64,000 bases of DNA. Origin: Trematomus loennbergii. Taxonomy: Eukaryota > Chordata > Actinopteri > Perciformes > Nototheniidae. The stretch lies in assembly GCA_012861695.1 (NCBI GenBank), contig JAAOOA010000027.1:19030075-19094074 (forward strand), given 5' to 3'. The notes under the pieces were generated by a model. That model made no database searches, was not told the DNA's origin, and saw only the letters and a list, made by a program, of their open reading frames with translations. How positions within the stretch are numbered: the stretch's first letter is position 1; every line of letters begins with the position of its first letter. This document shows positions 30,370 to 39,567 of the stretch, one piece after another. The position numbers were made by a program, and so were the translations under genes.

Positions 30370-31910
30370 AAACATGTTAGCATCCCTCTAAAGTGGATGT
30401 AACATTCCAGAGTCTGAAAAACAGGTAAAAGCACCACGATTTCCTTTTTTGTGCTTTTTTTTTTTTTTTTTACAATACCCTTTAACAATTACAGTGCACT
30501 CTGCATCACACCCACACTTCTTCAGCGTGTTCTGCGTCCCTCTTTCTCTCTCTCTCTCTTTCTTTCACATAAACAGCTAGATTTGTTTTTCTTCATCAAA
30601 CTCGACCGCTGAATTATTCTGTGTACGTGAGCATGGGTGTGGTTAATTGGGGTGGGGGGGTGGCACAAAGCAAAGAGGATGGCAGATGGTGTCCTCACTT
30701 CACGCACATACAGTACACACACACACACACACACTGAACAGAAAATAAACACCCTAACAGAGAGAAGAGTACACATACGTAACATGCATGACTCATGATA
30801 TACACAGTTTGTGCAAAAGCTTTGTTGACCTCACTGAACCACCAGCAGCTCACTTCTCTTCATATGTAATTCAATCTCCAAAGATGGTGGACTATACAAA
30901 AAAAAAGAGAAAATAATCGTTGTTTGTGTAATGAGTCCTCTCCTTGTTTTGCAACAACACCTGCATTTCCCCTGTGGGGTTCAGTAAAGGCTCATCTTAA
31001 CTTTTGAAAATCTTTTGTTTCAGTTTATTTTCCTTGGCTCACAATTTAATTCAAAATTAATTCGGAATCAAATAAGCTACTGCCATCTGCTTTTTTCATC
31101 TGCTTTTATTTTCACATGCCAAAAGTGACCACGCAGGAATGTTTTGTACTCATTATCGGCAGTCATTTATTTTAAAAGGCTGCACTTACTCAAGCTCGTT
31201 CCAGTAAAACAATCCACACTCACACATTTATTTCTGCTTTGTTTGTGTCATTTATTTCAGACGAATTATGATTTTGATTTATGACTTATACATTTAAACA
31301 ATTTTATTTTACAGTGTACTGAAAATATGAGTAAATCCATTCAGTATGAGCGCATAGCTTCACTTAGTGACAGCCTGAAAATAGCTGCGTGTTGTGTGAG
31401 TCATGTAAAGCTCCTTCTTCCTTGGGGGATTATTAAAATGAAATGCATTCAAATGCTTGGTTTCATTGGAGAGAAGAATTAACTTTTACATCCTTTCATA
31501 GAGTCACAGAAGCACTTGACTTATTTAGTATAAGCTAGGTAAGCGGGACCATGTGTTGTATTTGTATTTATTTATAGAAGGACCATGCATACAAAAACAT
31601 TCATCTCAGCAAAGAGAAGAGATGCAATATGCCAGATTATAGCTAATTTCCATCTGTGGTCCTCAGCAGGTTCATAACAATCAATAAACAAATAATAACA
31701 TTGCATGATCTCTATCAGTCAAACAATGTAATGAACGGGCATGAATTTGAAGTTGTGATTTAACACAGAATTCCATCTTGATTATAAAATGAAATCAGTT
31801 GTTATCCAACTGCACTGTATAAAAGAAAATCCTAACGTTGACTTTGATAACATTTATGACAACAGATTACACATAAGGTGCAAGTTAAACCTAATATGTG
31901 TTATGTAAAC
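30369..31910. other. Non-coding stretch, no supported gene
   Basis: A T run (30,457-30,471), a short CA array (30,714-30,734) and AT-rich sequence. The segment near 31,560-31,680 (tttatttatagaaggaccat, later gtggtcctcagcag) resembles the reverse of a LINE 3' end, but I cannot set its limits. Confidence 0.45.
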
Positions 31911-32303
31911 TTAAAGGTAGGGTAGGTAAGTTTGAGAAACCGGCTCGAGATCGCTAGAATTTGAAAATACACAACCAGAGAAAATCTGCCACTTCCTTAT
32001 AGAGCCCCTCCTCCAACACACACGAACGCGCACACATGACCAATGAGGGCACGAGATAAGTTTGTGCACAGATGGAAGGCTGACAGGCAGGTAGGCCATC
32101 CAGTTATTTTAGCCGGGCCGGCTAAAATGATTGGTCGTACTTTTTACAGTACTACAGCTTCCACAGATGACATTTTTTTATTGATTTTTTGTCAAAGCAC
32201 TTATTATATATTCATTGCTATCGAGATGTTAAGAGCATTCCATGGAATATATCAAAAAGTGTATCTCGAGCCGGTTTCTCAAACTTACCTACCCCACCTT
32301 TAA
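31911..32303. mobile_element. Inverted-repeat element with 40-bp termini
   Basis: The first 40 bp (31,911-31,950) and last 40 bp (32,264-32,303) are reverse complements with about one mismatch. The ends read ttaaaggtagggtaggtaag and its complement. TTAA is again the outermost sequence at both ends. The interior of about 310 bp has no transposase, so it is a non-autonomous element. An internal palindromic patch occurs around tagccgggccggcta at 32,111. Confidence 0.85.
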
Positions 32304-33180
32304 TAGTATTGCCTTCAACTAACCTAATACGACTATGTGTAGTCTGTTGATATAATATAATAAATTAAAGTCAACATCTAACATTTGTCACTGTGCGTTT
32401 GTGCCAGTGTTGACAATGTGTGCGTGTGCGTGTGCGTGTGTGGACATCCACAGCCCTCAGTCAACAGAATGACATTAAGATCTCACATTCTGCTGCTTCG
32501 GTGTGTCACAACCAGAGAACCAACACCTTTCCTCAGACAGACACGCATCACTGCACACACAATTATTTCTGCTCTACAGCTTTTCCCTGTCCAAAAACAT
32601 TTTGTCAATGTCACATCACTTTGCACCACTTTGTCACTCCAATTACAGCCATAAACACTGAGTTGTGAATCTATAAACATCAGAGATGGAATATGATATC
32701 CCCCCGATGATTACCCGGGGATGTAGAGACTGCTGTGGTTTCTTCACACATTGGGTTTTGGATTCCAGTGATATCCTAAAAGATGATGATCAACCCCCAC
32801 GTTGTTCACAGTATTTTTCGTGGATCTACCTGTGGCTATGAAGTCAATAAAAACGAGTACTTGACTATATGGCTGTATTTTCCTACCAGATGTCCTGCCA
32901 TTCAAGTAATGATGCTCACTTTACTGCCCACTGTGCAGATTTGGATTGGGTGCAACAGCGGACCACTGACCATTTTCTAAATAGTTTGTACCTTTTTTGC
33001 AACATATAGTACAACCTCACACAGATCCGTGTTAACCCCTTGATGTCCACAAATCCTAGAATCCAGAAAAATAAGTTACACAGAAATTAGAATAATAATG
33101 ATGTCTCTATAATAAAATATCTTATTTAATATGCTATTCATTCTGTTCCTAGCGGTACGTTTATTTTTTTTATTTACTCA
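32304..33180. other. Non-coding stretch, no supported gene
   Basis: Contains a short GT-rich patch near 32,420. No exon is recognised. Confidence 0.5.
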
Positions 33181-33335
33181 ATCATTCAATGCATTTTTTT
33201 TTTTTTTTTTTTTATATCTGTTGTAATTTATTGTCTTTTATTGTGATTGTAGTAATGTGTACAGCACTTTGGCCCGACCAAAAATCGCTTTTAAATGTGC
33301 TTTATAAATAAACTTTGATTTGATTTGATTTGAAA
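33181..33335 (+). mobile_element. LINE 3' end fragment with (TTTGA)n tail
   Basis: The sequence gtacagcactttggcccgac followed by tttaaatgtgctttataaat and a ttgatttgatttgattt tail is a recognisable fish non-LTR retrotransposon 3' terminus. A T run of about 24 lies at its left. Only the 3' end is present. Confidence 0.6.
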
Positions 33336-33349
33336 GAGGTTACAACTAT

Positions 33350-33698
33350 GTTTATGTTAGGGCTGTGCAATTAATCGTATTTTAATCTCGATTACGATTT
33401 TGGCTTGTAACGATTACGAAAACAACGTAATAGAAATAAAACGATTATTATTTTTATAAAAAAATTAAAAAAATGTAATTATTATTATTTTTTTTTTATT
33501 TTTTTGTGGTTTTTCAGTTGAATTATACTTAAAGTTCAGGGTAATCAACTGTTAAAAACATACTGTTCACATTTTTGTTTCAATAAATGGATGTTTTCAA
33601 AGTAAATGATAATCGTTTTTAATAATCGTGATATCAATTATTGACCAAAATAATCGTGATTAGGATTTTTGCCATAATCGCACAGCCCTAGTTTATGT
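33350..33698. mobile_element. hAT-type non-autonomous element with perfect 8-bp target duplication
   Basis: GTTTATGT occurs directly before (33,350-33,357) and directly after (33,691-33,698) a 333-bp element. The element starts tagggctgtgcaattaatcg and ends ataatcgcacagccctag minus the last base. The 8-bp duplication and short terminal inverted repeats starting TAGGGCTGTG are hallmarks of the hAT superfamily. The interior is AT-rich with ATTATT runs and further ATTA/TAAT inverted segments, and no transposase frame is present. Confidence 0.9.
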
Positions 33699-33883
33699 TA
33701 TAAATTATTTCAAATGTAACCAAAGCATTTACAACTAATGTGAAGCTGCAGCTATTCAATTCAGTTAAACATATCTGATGTATCTGTCACATACGCCCAA
33801 AGTCAAATCCTTGTGCCAAGTTCATTTAGTCAAGTAAATAAATCGATAGTTACGTATGTAACTACGGTTCTATGAATACTGGA

Positions 33884-34026
33884 TGACCGCCAGAGGCGGT
33901 GCTTTAGCACTGGATATCTTCTGTCTCGCGCATGCGTAGGTCGAATATTTATATCAACAAAGTCACGTGTGACCCCGTATGACACCGGAAGGTATAAGTT
34001 CCGGTGCTGTCAACGGGCTCAGTCCT
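33884..34026 (-). repeat. DIRS inverted terminal repeat, left (element 3' side)
   Basis: This 143-bp block is the exact reverse complement of 39,407-39,549; by direct reading I find no mismatch. Outside it, 33,845-33,883 is an extension specific to this end, and its quasi-palindrome agttacgtatgtaact sits near the very tip. Confidence 0.95.
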
Positions 34027-34070
34027 ATGGAATCTTCTCGCAGAAACACGAAATTCCGAGTGACCAAGAA

Positions 34071-34171
34071 CTCTGGCGGTCATCCAGTATTCATAGAACC
34101 GTAGTTACATACGTAACTATCGTTCTATTTCATACTTACTGACCGCCAGAGGCGGTGCTTTAGCACTGGAT
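34071..34171. repeat. DIRS internal complementary region
   Basis: Two abutting halves are visible. 34,071-34,122 (52 bp) is the reverse complement of the left outer end 33,844-33,895, and 34,122-34,171 (50 bp) is the reverse complement of the right outer end 39,518-39,567. The join at 34,122 therefore represents the two element tips fused head to tail. In the DIRS-1 model this region templates circularisation of the replication intermediate. Confidence 0.93.
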
Positions 34172-34212
34172 GACCTATATCAACAGAGTCACGAGGAAGT
34201 CTGAATACTCAC

Positions 34213-35365
34213 CTATAAGGATGGCCTAGACGGACTCTGCAGGAGGACCACACCCAGCGGGTGAGGGGCGGCAACATTCACCTTGTAATATCTGGCGAAT
34301 GTGCTCGGAGATGCCCATGTGGCCGCAGCACATATGTCCTCCAGGGGCACACCTCTCCAGGTCGCCCATGATGTGGAGACACTCCTGGTAGAGTGGCACT
34401 TTACTCTAGGTGGCAAGGGACGGTCATTCGCCTTGTATGCCTGGGCAATGACGTCCACGATCCAGTGGGACAAGCGCTGTTTTGAGAGCGCACAGCCCCT
34501 CCTAGGACCACCGTAACACACAAAGAGCTGCTCAGACTGACGCATGTCAGCGGTAGTCTGGACATAAGCTCTAAGGGCCCGCACCGGGCATAGGAGTCTC
34601 GACCTCTCTTCCCCCTCTCCTGATGGGGGGTCAAACCGTGCCAGCTGGATAGGTCGATTAAAATGAGAGCGTGCCAGCACCTTAGGGAGGAACGCTGTGT
34701 TCGGCCATAAGGTGACACCTGAGCCATCTGAGTTCCACCTCAGACACGAGCTGTTCACAGACAAGGCCTGAAGCTCGCTTACACGTTTTGCTGAGGTGAT
34801 GGCAAGAGGGAAAGCAGTCTTAGCTGAGAGCCACTTCAGTCCTGCCTGTAACAAAGGTTCAACAGGAGGCAAGCATAGGGCATCCAGCACCAAGGGCAGG
34901 TCCCATGTAGGGGCCCTTGGGATATTCGGGGGGCGAAGCCTCAGAGCTCCCCTTTAAAAAGAGGGATACCAGCCTATGGCTCCCCACTGTGCTGTTGTCA
35001 GCCCTTACGTGTTGAGCTGATATAGCAGCCACATACACCCTGACGGTAGCGGGACACCGGCCGTCGTCCAGGAGGGACTGAAGGAACTCAAGGGTCGTAG
35101 GTACCGAGCAATATGCTGGGTCCTCATTTCGCCCTTGGCACCAGTCAAAAAAACAGTTTCCACCTGTTTTCGTACTGCCTACGAGTAGGTTGTGCCCTAG
35201 CATTTGAGAATAGTCTTCCTGACAGACTCTATGCAGTCGCTCAGCAGTGGGTCGGGCCCAGTGGCCAGACCCACAGCTGGAGGTGGCAGGGGTCGGGGTG
35301 CCACATCCGACCCTCCAACTGAGACAAGAGGTCCTTCCTGTTGGGGAGACGCCAAGGCGTCCCAC
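34213..35365 (-). pseudogene. DIRS tyrosine recombinase, split by a frameshift
   Basis: Two overlapping minus-strand frames carry the protein. The upstream one (34,859-35,365) holds an N-terminal core-binding segment with ATVRVYVAAISAQH and HRLVSLFLKG. The downstream one (34,213-34,893, 226 codons) holds the catalytic domain. The expected residues are in order: the first Arg in TSAKRVSELQAL, the H-x-x-R box as HSTRS, and the Tyr nucleophile in FARYYKV. The frame changes at about 34,860-34,890. The domain would insert and excise the circular DNA intermediate by Arg-His-Arg-Tyr chemistry. The catalytic half alone is uninterrupted, but a full-length product would need a frameshift. The extreme N-terminus and start are not certain. 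Confidence 0.85.
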
Positions 35366-35403
35366 AGCAGAGTCTGTGCAGCAGATGGACAGGCCCGCAC
35401 CTA

Positions 35404-35809
35404 GCTGGGTTAAACAAGGAAGTTTAACAGGACAGCCTAGCCAGGCAGCTGCTGCTAGAATGAAGCAGCGCGTCTATCAGGAGCGGGGGCGAGAACACCG
35501 CCCTCACTGGTTGAGTTAATAACGAATGCCAGATGCAGCGTAGGCGGGAGCGGGGTGCGACAACACAGCCTTCACCAGCTACCTGCTGAACGGAAAGAGT
35601 AGAGCAACGCTCCTACTCGCCGAACACAAAAGGGATGTAACTACACCCATGTTACCAGCAGAGGGAGCGGGAGCGAGAGCACTGCCTTCACCTAGCTGGA
35701 AAAAACAAGAAGTTTTAGCAGGACGGTTTATCCAGTCGGCTGCTGCTAGAATAAAGCATCACGTCTACCAGGAGTGGGGGCGAGAACACTGTTTTCGCTG
35801 GTTGAGTGA
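35404..35809. repeat. Degenerate duplicated segment inside the DIRS element
   Basis: A block of about 115 bp at 35,404-35,518 recurs at 35,696-35,809 with roughly four fifths identity by eye; both contain gctgctgctagaat and end in ctggttgagt. The sequence between them shares shorter pieces (gcgggagcggggtgcga against gagcgggagcgagag). It occupies the place where RNase H and methyltransferase coding sequence would be expected, so it may have replaced it. Confidence 0.7.
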
Positions 35810-36274
35810 CTGTGTCCAGAGCCACCCCAATGAAGGTTAGGCTCTGAGAGGGGTTCCGACAACTCCTCTCCATGTTCACCTTGAGGCCTAGCCGGGCGAC
35901 ATGAGAGAAAGAGCCGTGTCCTGGATCGTCTGTAACCGGGATGGTGCACAGATTAACCAGTCGTCCAAGAGAGGGAGAGTCCAAATGGGAGCACCCTGAA
36001 CTGGAAATGACGACCTCTGAAGGCAAAGCGAAGAAACTGCCTGTGATGAGGCACAATAGGCACATGACAATAAGCGTCCTTCAAGTCGACGGACGTGAAC
36101 CATTCCGCCCTGGCCACGGTACGAAGAACGTCCGCTGTGCTCAGCACATGGAAAGGTAAAATCCTTAGGAACTTGTTGAGTCTCCTCAGATCGAGGATTG
36201 GGCGAAGTCCACCGCCTTTCTTCCTTACCAGGAACTAGGTCGCGTAGAAGCCTGGGCTGTGAGATGGGGTCCAC
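35715..36274 (-). pseudogene. DIRS reverse transcriptase fragments
   Basis: In minus-strand order, one frame gives FTSVDLKDAYCHVPI (palm motif A with its catalytic Asp) and FRVLPFGLSLS (motif B region). A second frame gives LLDDWLICAPS (the motif C D-D pair), and a third gives LGLKVNMERS...LTFIGVALDT (the connection toward RNase H). Three frames are needed. The motif B and motif C sequences abut within a few bases near 35,955-35,970, so the roughly 100 bp that normally separate them have been lost. The enzyme cannot be functional. Confidence 0.85.
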
Positions 36275-36413
36275 AGGCTCGATTGCACCCTTGGCAAGGA
36301 GGACTGACAGCTCCTGGTTTAGGGCGATTTATTTTGCCGGGTCGCTTATGGTGGTCATTTTGACCCGGCTGAAGACTGGGGCCAGCGTCGGAACTGAAGC
36401 TTGTACCCTTGAT

Positions 36414-37032
36414 TTAAGGAAGCGCTAAGAGCATCCTGCTGCAGGGAAGCTGAGAGGGCGAGCATGAGGTGCCTACACGGCCCATGCGCGCCGCTGCATC
36501 GTAAACCTTAGTGAGCAGGTCATCAGTGACCCGACATTGGAGTCGAGGGCACCTGGCCTCCGACCTCAGGGCTTCGTCAGGGGAAACTATGAGGGAAGCA
36601 ATGGTAGGCTCAACAGCCGGCGCCGCATCCTGCATGGCTACCAAGGCTCGGCCATCGGACGTAAGACTGTAAAGAGCCTTAGTGTCCCTCCAGCATGCAT
36701 GTAACTCCCTCAGATACTCACAAGGGGGAGGAACAGTGCGGGTGGCGGGTGCCGGAGTGCGCCTAAAGAACGCACTGGCAGGCGCTGTTTCGGGAATGGA
36801 GAGCCAAGAGGAGTGACCTCATCTGGGCTAGCTCAGTAGTGAGTAGGTCCACCCTGGAGGACAGCCTATCAGGCTTAGTCCTCTTCTTGGGCGGTGCACC
36901 CGCAGCCTCTGCGGCCCAACGCCTAGGATGGGTAGGTTGGGCTGGAGTCGACTGTGCGGGGGGAAGGCCACCCTCAGTCAGTAGTTCAACCTCGGCAGCT
37001 CTTACCGCACGAGGCATGATGGTGCAATTCAT
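36414..37032 (-). pseudogene. DIRS ORF1 (gag-like) remnant
   Basis: The position, upstream of the reverse transcriptase on the minus strand, fits the first ORF of DIRS elements. One frame (36,763-37,032) gives a Pro/Ala-rich stretch, a basic PPKKRTK patch and a Leu-heptad segment SSRVDLLTTELAQMRSLLLA that could form a coiled coil. A second frame (36,414-36,644) gives DDLLTKVYDAAARMGRVG, an amphipathic helix resembling capsid-like ORF1 products of DIRS elements. They are not in one continuous frame. The function is inferred from position and composition. Confidence 0.5.
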
Positions 37033-37199
37033 GCACGGGTCCTCCGAAAGGCCCTCCCTCAGATGCTCGAGGCCAAGACAAGAGGGGCAAAGGTCATGGC
37101 CATCCTCTGGTTAAAGAGGAGCCATACAGGTGTTAGAGCCGTTAGACCTAGTGATAGCTAGAGCACTCAGCTGCCTGTAAATAACTGGCCAGGAAACAA

Positions 37200-37842
37200 A
37201 TATGCCGTGGAGGGGAGTGAGCACAATAGTAGTTAGCTTGAGCGTGAGCACTCTGCTAACTGGAGTGAGAAAAAATGAAGTCAGTTAATGGGTTTATGCC
37301 GTGAGAGGAGAGCGGAATACTCTCTCCACTAGCGCCGTAGCGAGTTAGCCTAAGCGAGAGCACTCTGCTAACTGAAGGCTGGAACGGGCATCCAACTGTG
37401 TGCAGTGAGAGGGGAGCGGAAACACTCTCTTCACTAGCGCTGTAGCAAGTTAGCTTTGAGCGAGAGCACTCAGTTAACTGGAGGATGGAACAGGAACCAA
37501 CTGTGTGCAGTGAAAAGGGGAGCGAAGACACCCTCTTCACTAGCCCTATAGCAAGTTAGCTTTGAGCGAGAGCACTCAGCTAACTGGAGGATAGAACAGG
37601 AACTAATTGTGAGCTGTGAGAGGGGAGTGAAGACACTCTTCACTAGCGCTGTAGCAAGTTAGCTTTGAGCGAGAGCACTCAGTTAACTAGAGCATAGTAC
37701 AGGAATTAATTGTGAGCTGTGAGAGGGGAGTGAAGACACTCTCTTCACTAGCGTTGTAGCAAGTTAACTTTGAGCGAGAGCACTCAGTTAACTGGAGGAT
37801 GGAACACTTTATGTGTCGTTGCCACTCTTTGCATATCATGTA

Positions 37843-37876
<34 letters not shown>

Positions 37877-39066
37877 TTTTACCCTGTTTGTAAAAAGTAA
37901 TTTCCTTAATGTTTTATGTGAGGGAATGGAAAATAGCTCAAAGCTAAATCTGGCACTGTTACGCTTGACACCTTTAAATGTTTTAAGTGTTCATTACAGT
38001 GCATTGTCCCTGTCAAATAAACGATTAAATAAAATAACCAATTGTGCGCCGTGAGAGGGGAGCGAAGACACTCCCTCACTAGCACTGTAGCAAGTTAGCT
38101 TTGAGCGAGAGTACTCAGCTAACTGGAGGATAGAACAGGAACTAATTGTGAGCTGTGAGAGGGGGGCGGAGACGCTCCCTTCACTAGCACCGTAACAGTT
38201 AGCTTGAATGAAACCACTCAGCTTAGCTGGACGATAGAATAGGTAAAGAAACAATGTATGCGGTGAGAGGGGGGGCGGAGACGCTCCCTTCACTCGCGCC
38301 GTAACAGTTAACTTGAACGAAAACACTCAGCTTAACTGGACGATAGAACAGGTAAAGAAACAATTGTATGTAGTGAGAGGGGGGGGCGGAGACGCTCCCT
38401 TCACTAACGCCGTAACAGTTAGCTTGAATGAAACCACTCAGCTTAGCTGGACGATAGAACAGGTAAAGAAACAATGTATGCGGTGAGAGGGGGGGCGGAG
38501 ACGCTCCCTTCACTCGCGCCGTAACAGTTAGCTTGAATGAAACCACTCAGCTTAGCTGGACGATAGAACAGGCAAGGAACCAATGTATGCAGTGAAAGGG
38601 GGGGCGGAGACGCTCCCTTCACTAGTGCAGTAGAAAGTTAGCTTTCAGCGGGAGCACTCAGCTAACTGGATGATAGTACAGGTAAAGAACCAAAGTATGT
38701 AGTGAGGAGGAGGGCGGAGACGCTCCCTTCACTAGCACCGTAACAGTTAGCTTGAATGAAACCACTCAGCTTAGCTGGACGATAGAATAGGTAAAGAAAC
38801 AATGTATGCGGTGAGAGGGGGGGCGGAGACGCTCCCTTCACTCGCGCCGTAACAGTTAACTTGAACGAAAACACTCAGCTTAACTGGACGATAGAACAGG
38901 TAAAGAAACAATTGTATGTAGTGAGAGGGGGGGGCGGAGACGCTCCCTTCACTAACGCCGTAACAGTTAGCTTGAATGAAACCACTCAGCTTAGCTGGAC
39001 GATAGAACAGGTAAAGAAACAATGTATGCGGTGAGAGGGGGGGGAGACGCTCCCTTCACTCGCGCC
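37200..39066. repeat. Tandem array of about 108-bp units in the DIRS 5' region
   Basis: About fifteen units are visible, each containing gttagctt or gttaactt, then cactcagct, then gagaggggagcgaagacact or gagacgctcccttcact. The spacing between equivalent bases is mostly 108-112 bp (99 bp in one unit). Two subtypes exist: a lower-coordinate one with aagttagctttgagcgagag, and a higher-coordinate one with acagttagcttgaatgaaac. The blocks near 38,165-38,395 and 38,708-38,935 are nearly identical, which shows a higher-order repeat of about 543 bp (five units). Short minus-strand frames with the repeated NCYGASEGSVSAP motif follow the array and are not recognisable proteins. Confidence 0.92.
37807..38036 (+). 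mobile_element. AT-rich insertion interrupting the tandem array
   Basis: A unit of the array is cut after ctggaggatggaaca and resumes as ccaattgtgcgccgtgagag 230 bp later. The insert holds a (TA)n tract and about 22 T at 37,842-37,880. It ends cattgtccctgtcaaataaa plus an A-rich tail, which resembles the 3' end of a truncated non-LTR retrotransposon on the plus strand. No clear target duplication is visible. Confidence 0.6.
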
Positions 39067-39406
39067 GTACTCGGTTAATTTGTGCACAATTATCTCATTA
39101 GTTTGAGAGTATATAGATATAGCACAATCAGCAATAATTGGTAGCGATCTCACCGGCTGTGTGCAGGAGCGTCCGCTCTTTACCGGTCCGGAGCTCCTGG
39201 GGTCCGGGCGGTGAACACCGCGGTCCTCTCCCTTGGGAGGACGGACAGCTCATCGCAGCCTTTGGAGGGCGAGCGTTTTTCCTAGCCCGCAGCTCCGATC
39301 AAACGATCGCAAGGCCAGGTAGCGATGAGCTAGAATCCCAATTTTTCAGTAAGCTTAGCTTGGCTTCTACTCATAAGTAGTAACCTACGCAGCGAGAAGA
39401 TGAAAA

Positions 39407-39549
39407 AGGACTGAGCCCGTTGACAGCACCGGAACTTATACCTTCCGGTGTCATACGGGGTCACACGTGACTTTGTTGATATAAATATTCGACCTACGCA
39501 TGCGCGAGACAGAAGATATCCAGTGCTAAAGCACCGCCTCTGGCGGTCA
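39407..39549 (-). repeat. DIRS inverted terminal repeat, right (element 5' side)
   Basis: Exact reverse complement of 33,884-34,026. The outer extension 39,550-39,567 (gtaagtatgaaatagaac) is unique to this end and is found again, inverted, in the internal complementary region at 34,122-34,139. Confidence 0.95.
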
Positions 39550-39567
39550 GTAAGTATGAAATAGAAC

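Larger units (their letters stand above)
33845..39567 (-). mobile_element. DIRS-type tyrosine-recombinase retrotransposon, 5.7 kb, coding capacity broken
   Basis: The order on the minus strand is: right-hand terminal repeat, tandem array, ORF1-like region, reverse transcriptase fragments, tyrosine recombinase, internal complementary region, left-hand terminal repeat. The termini are inverted, share 143 identical bp, and have different outer extensions. The internal complementary region matches both outer extensions as if the two ends were joined, which is the defining DIRS-1 architecture. No target-site duplication is visible at the borders (left flank aagtaaataaatc, right flank tgttgatttg), as expected for recombinase-mediated insertion of a circular intermediate. 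The reverse transcriptase is deleted internally, and no RNase H or methyltransferase domain could be recognised, so the copy is not autonomous. Confidence 0.92.

Noticed and set aside
34301..36428. Plus-strand frames over the DIRS element
   Set aside because: They are antisense shadows of the recombinase, RT and ORF1 regions, which carry the recognisable motifs on the minus strand.
37256..39022. Repeated minus-strand frames with NCYGASEGSVSAP motifs as a repeat protein
   Set aside because: They follow the 108-bp array, restart in each unit and are broken by unit-length changes (99, 109, 112 bp); a repeat protein would need unit lengths that stay multiples of three.
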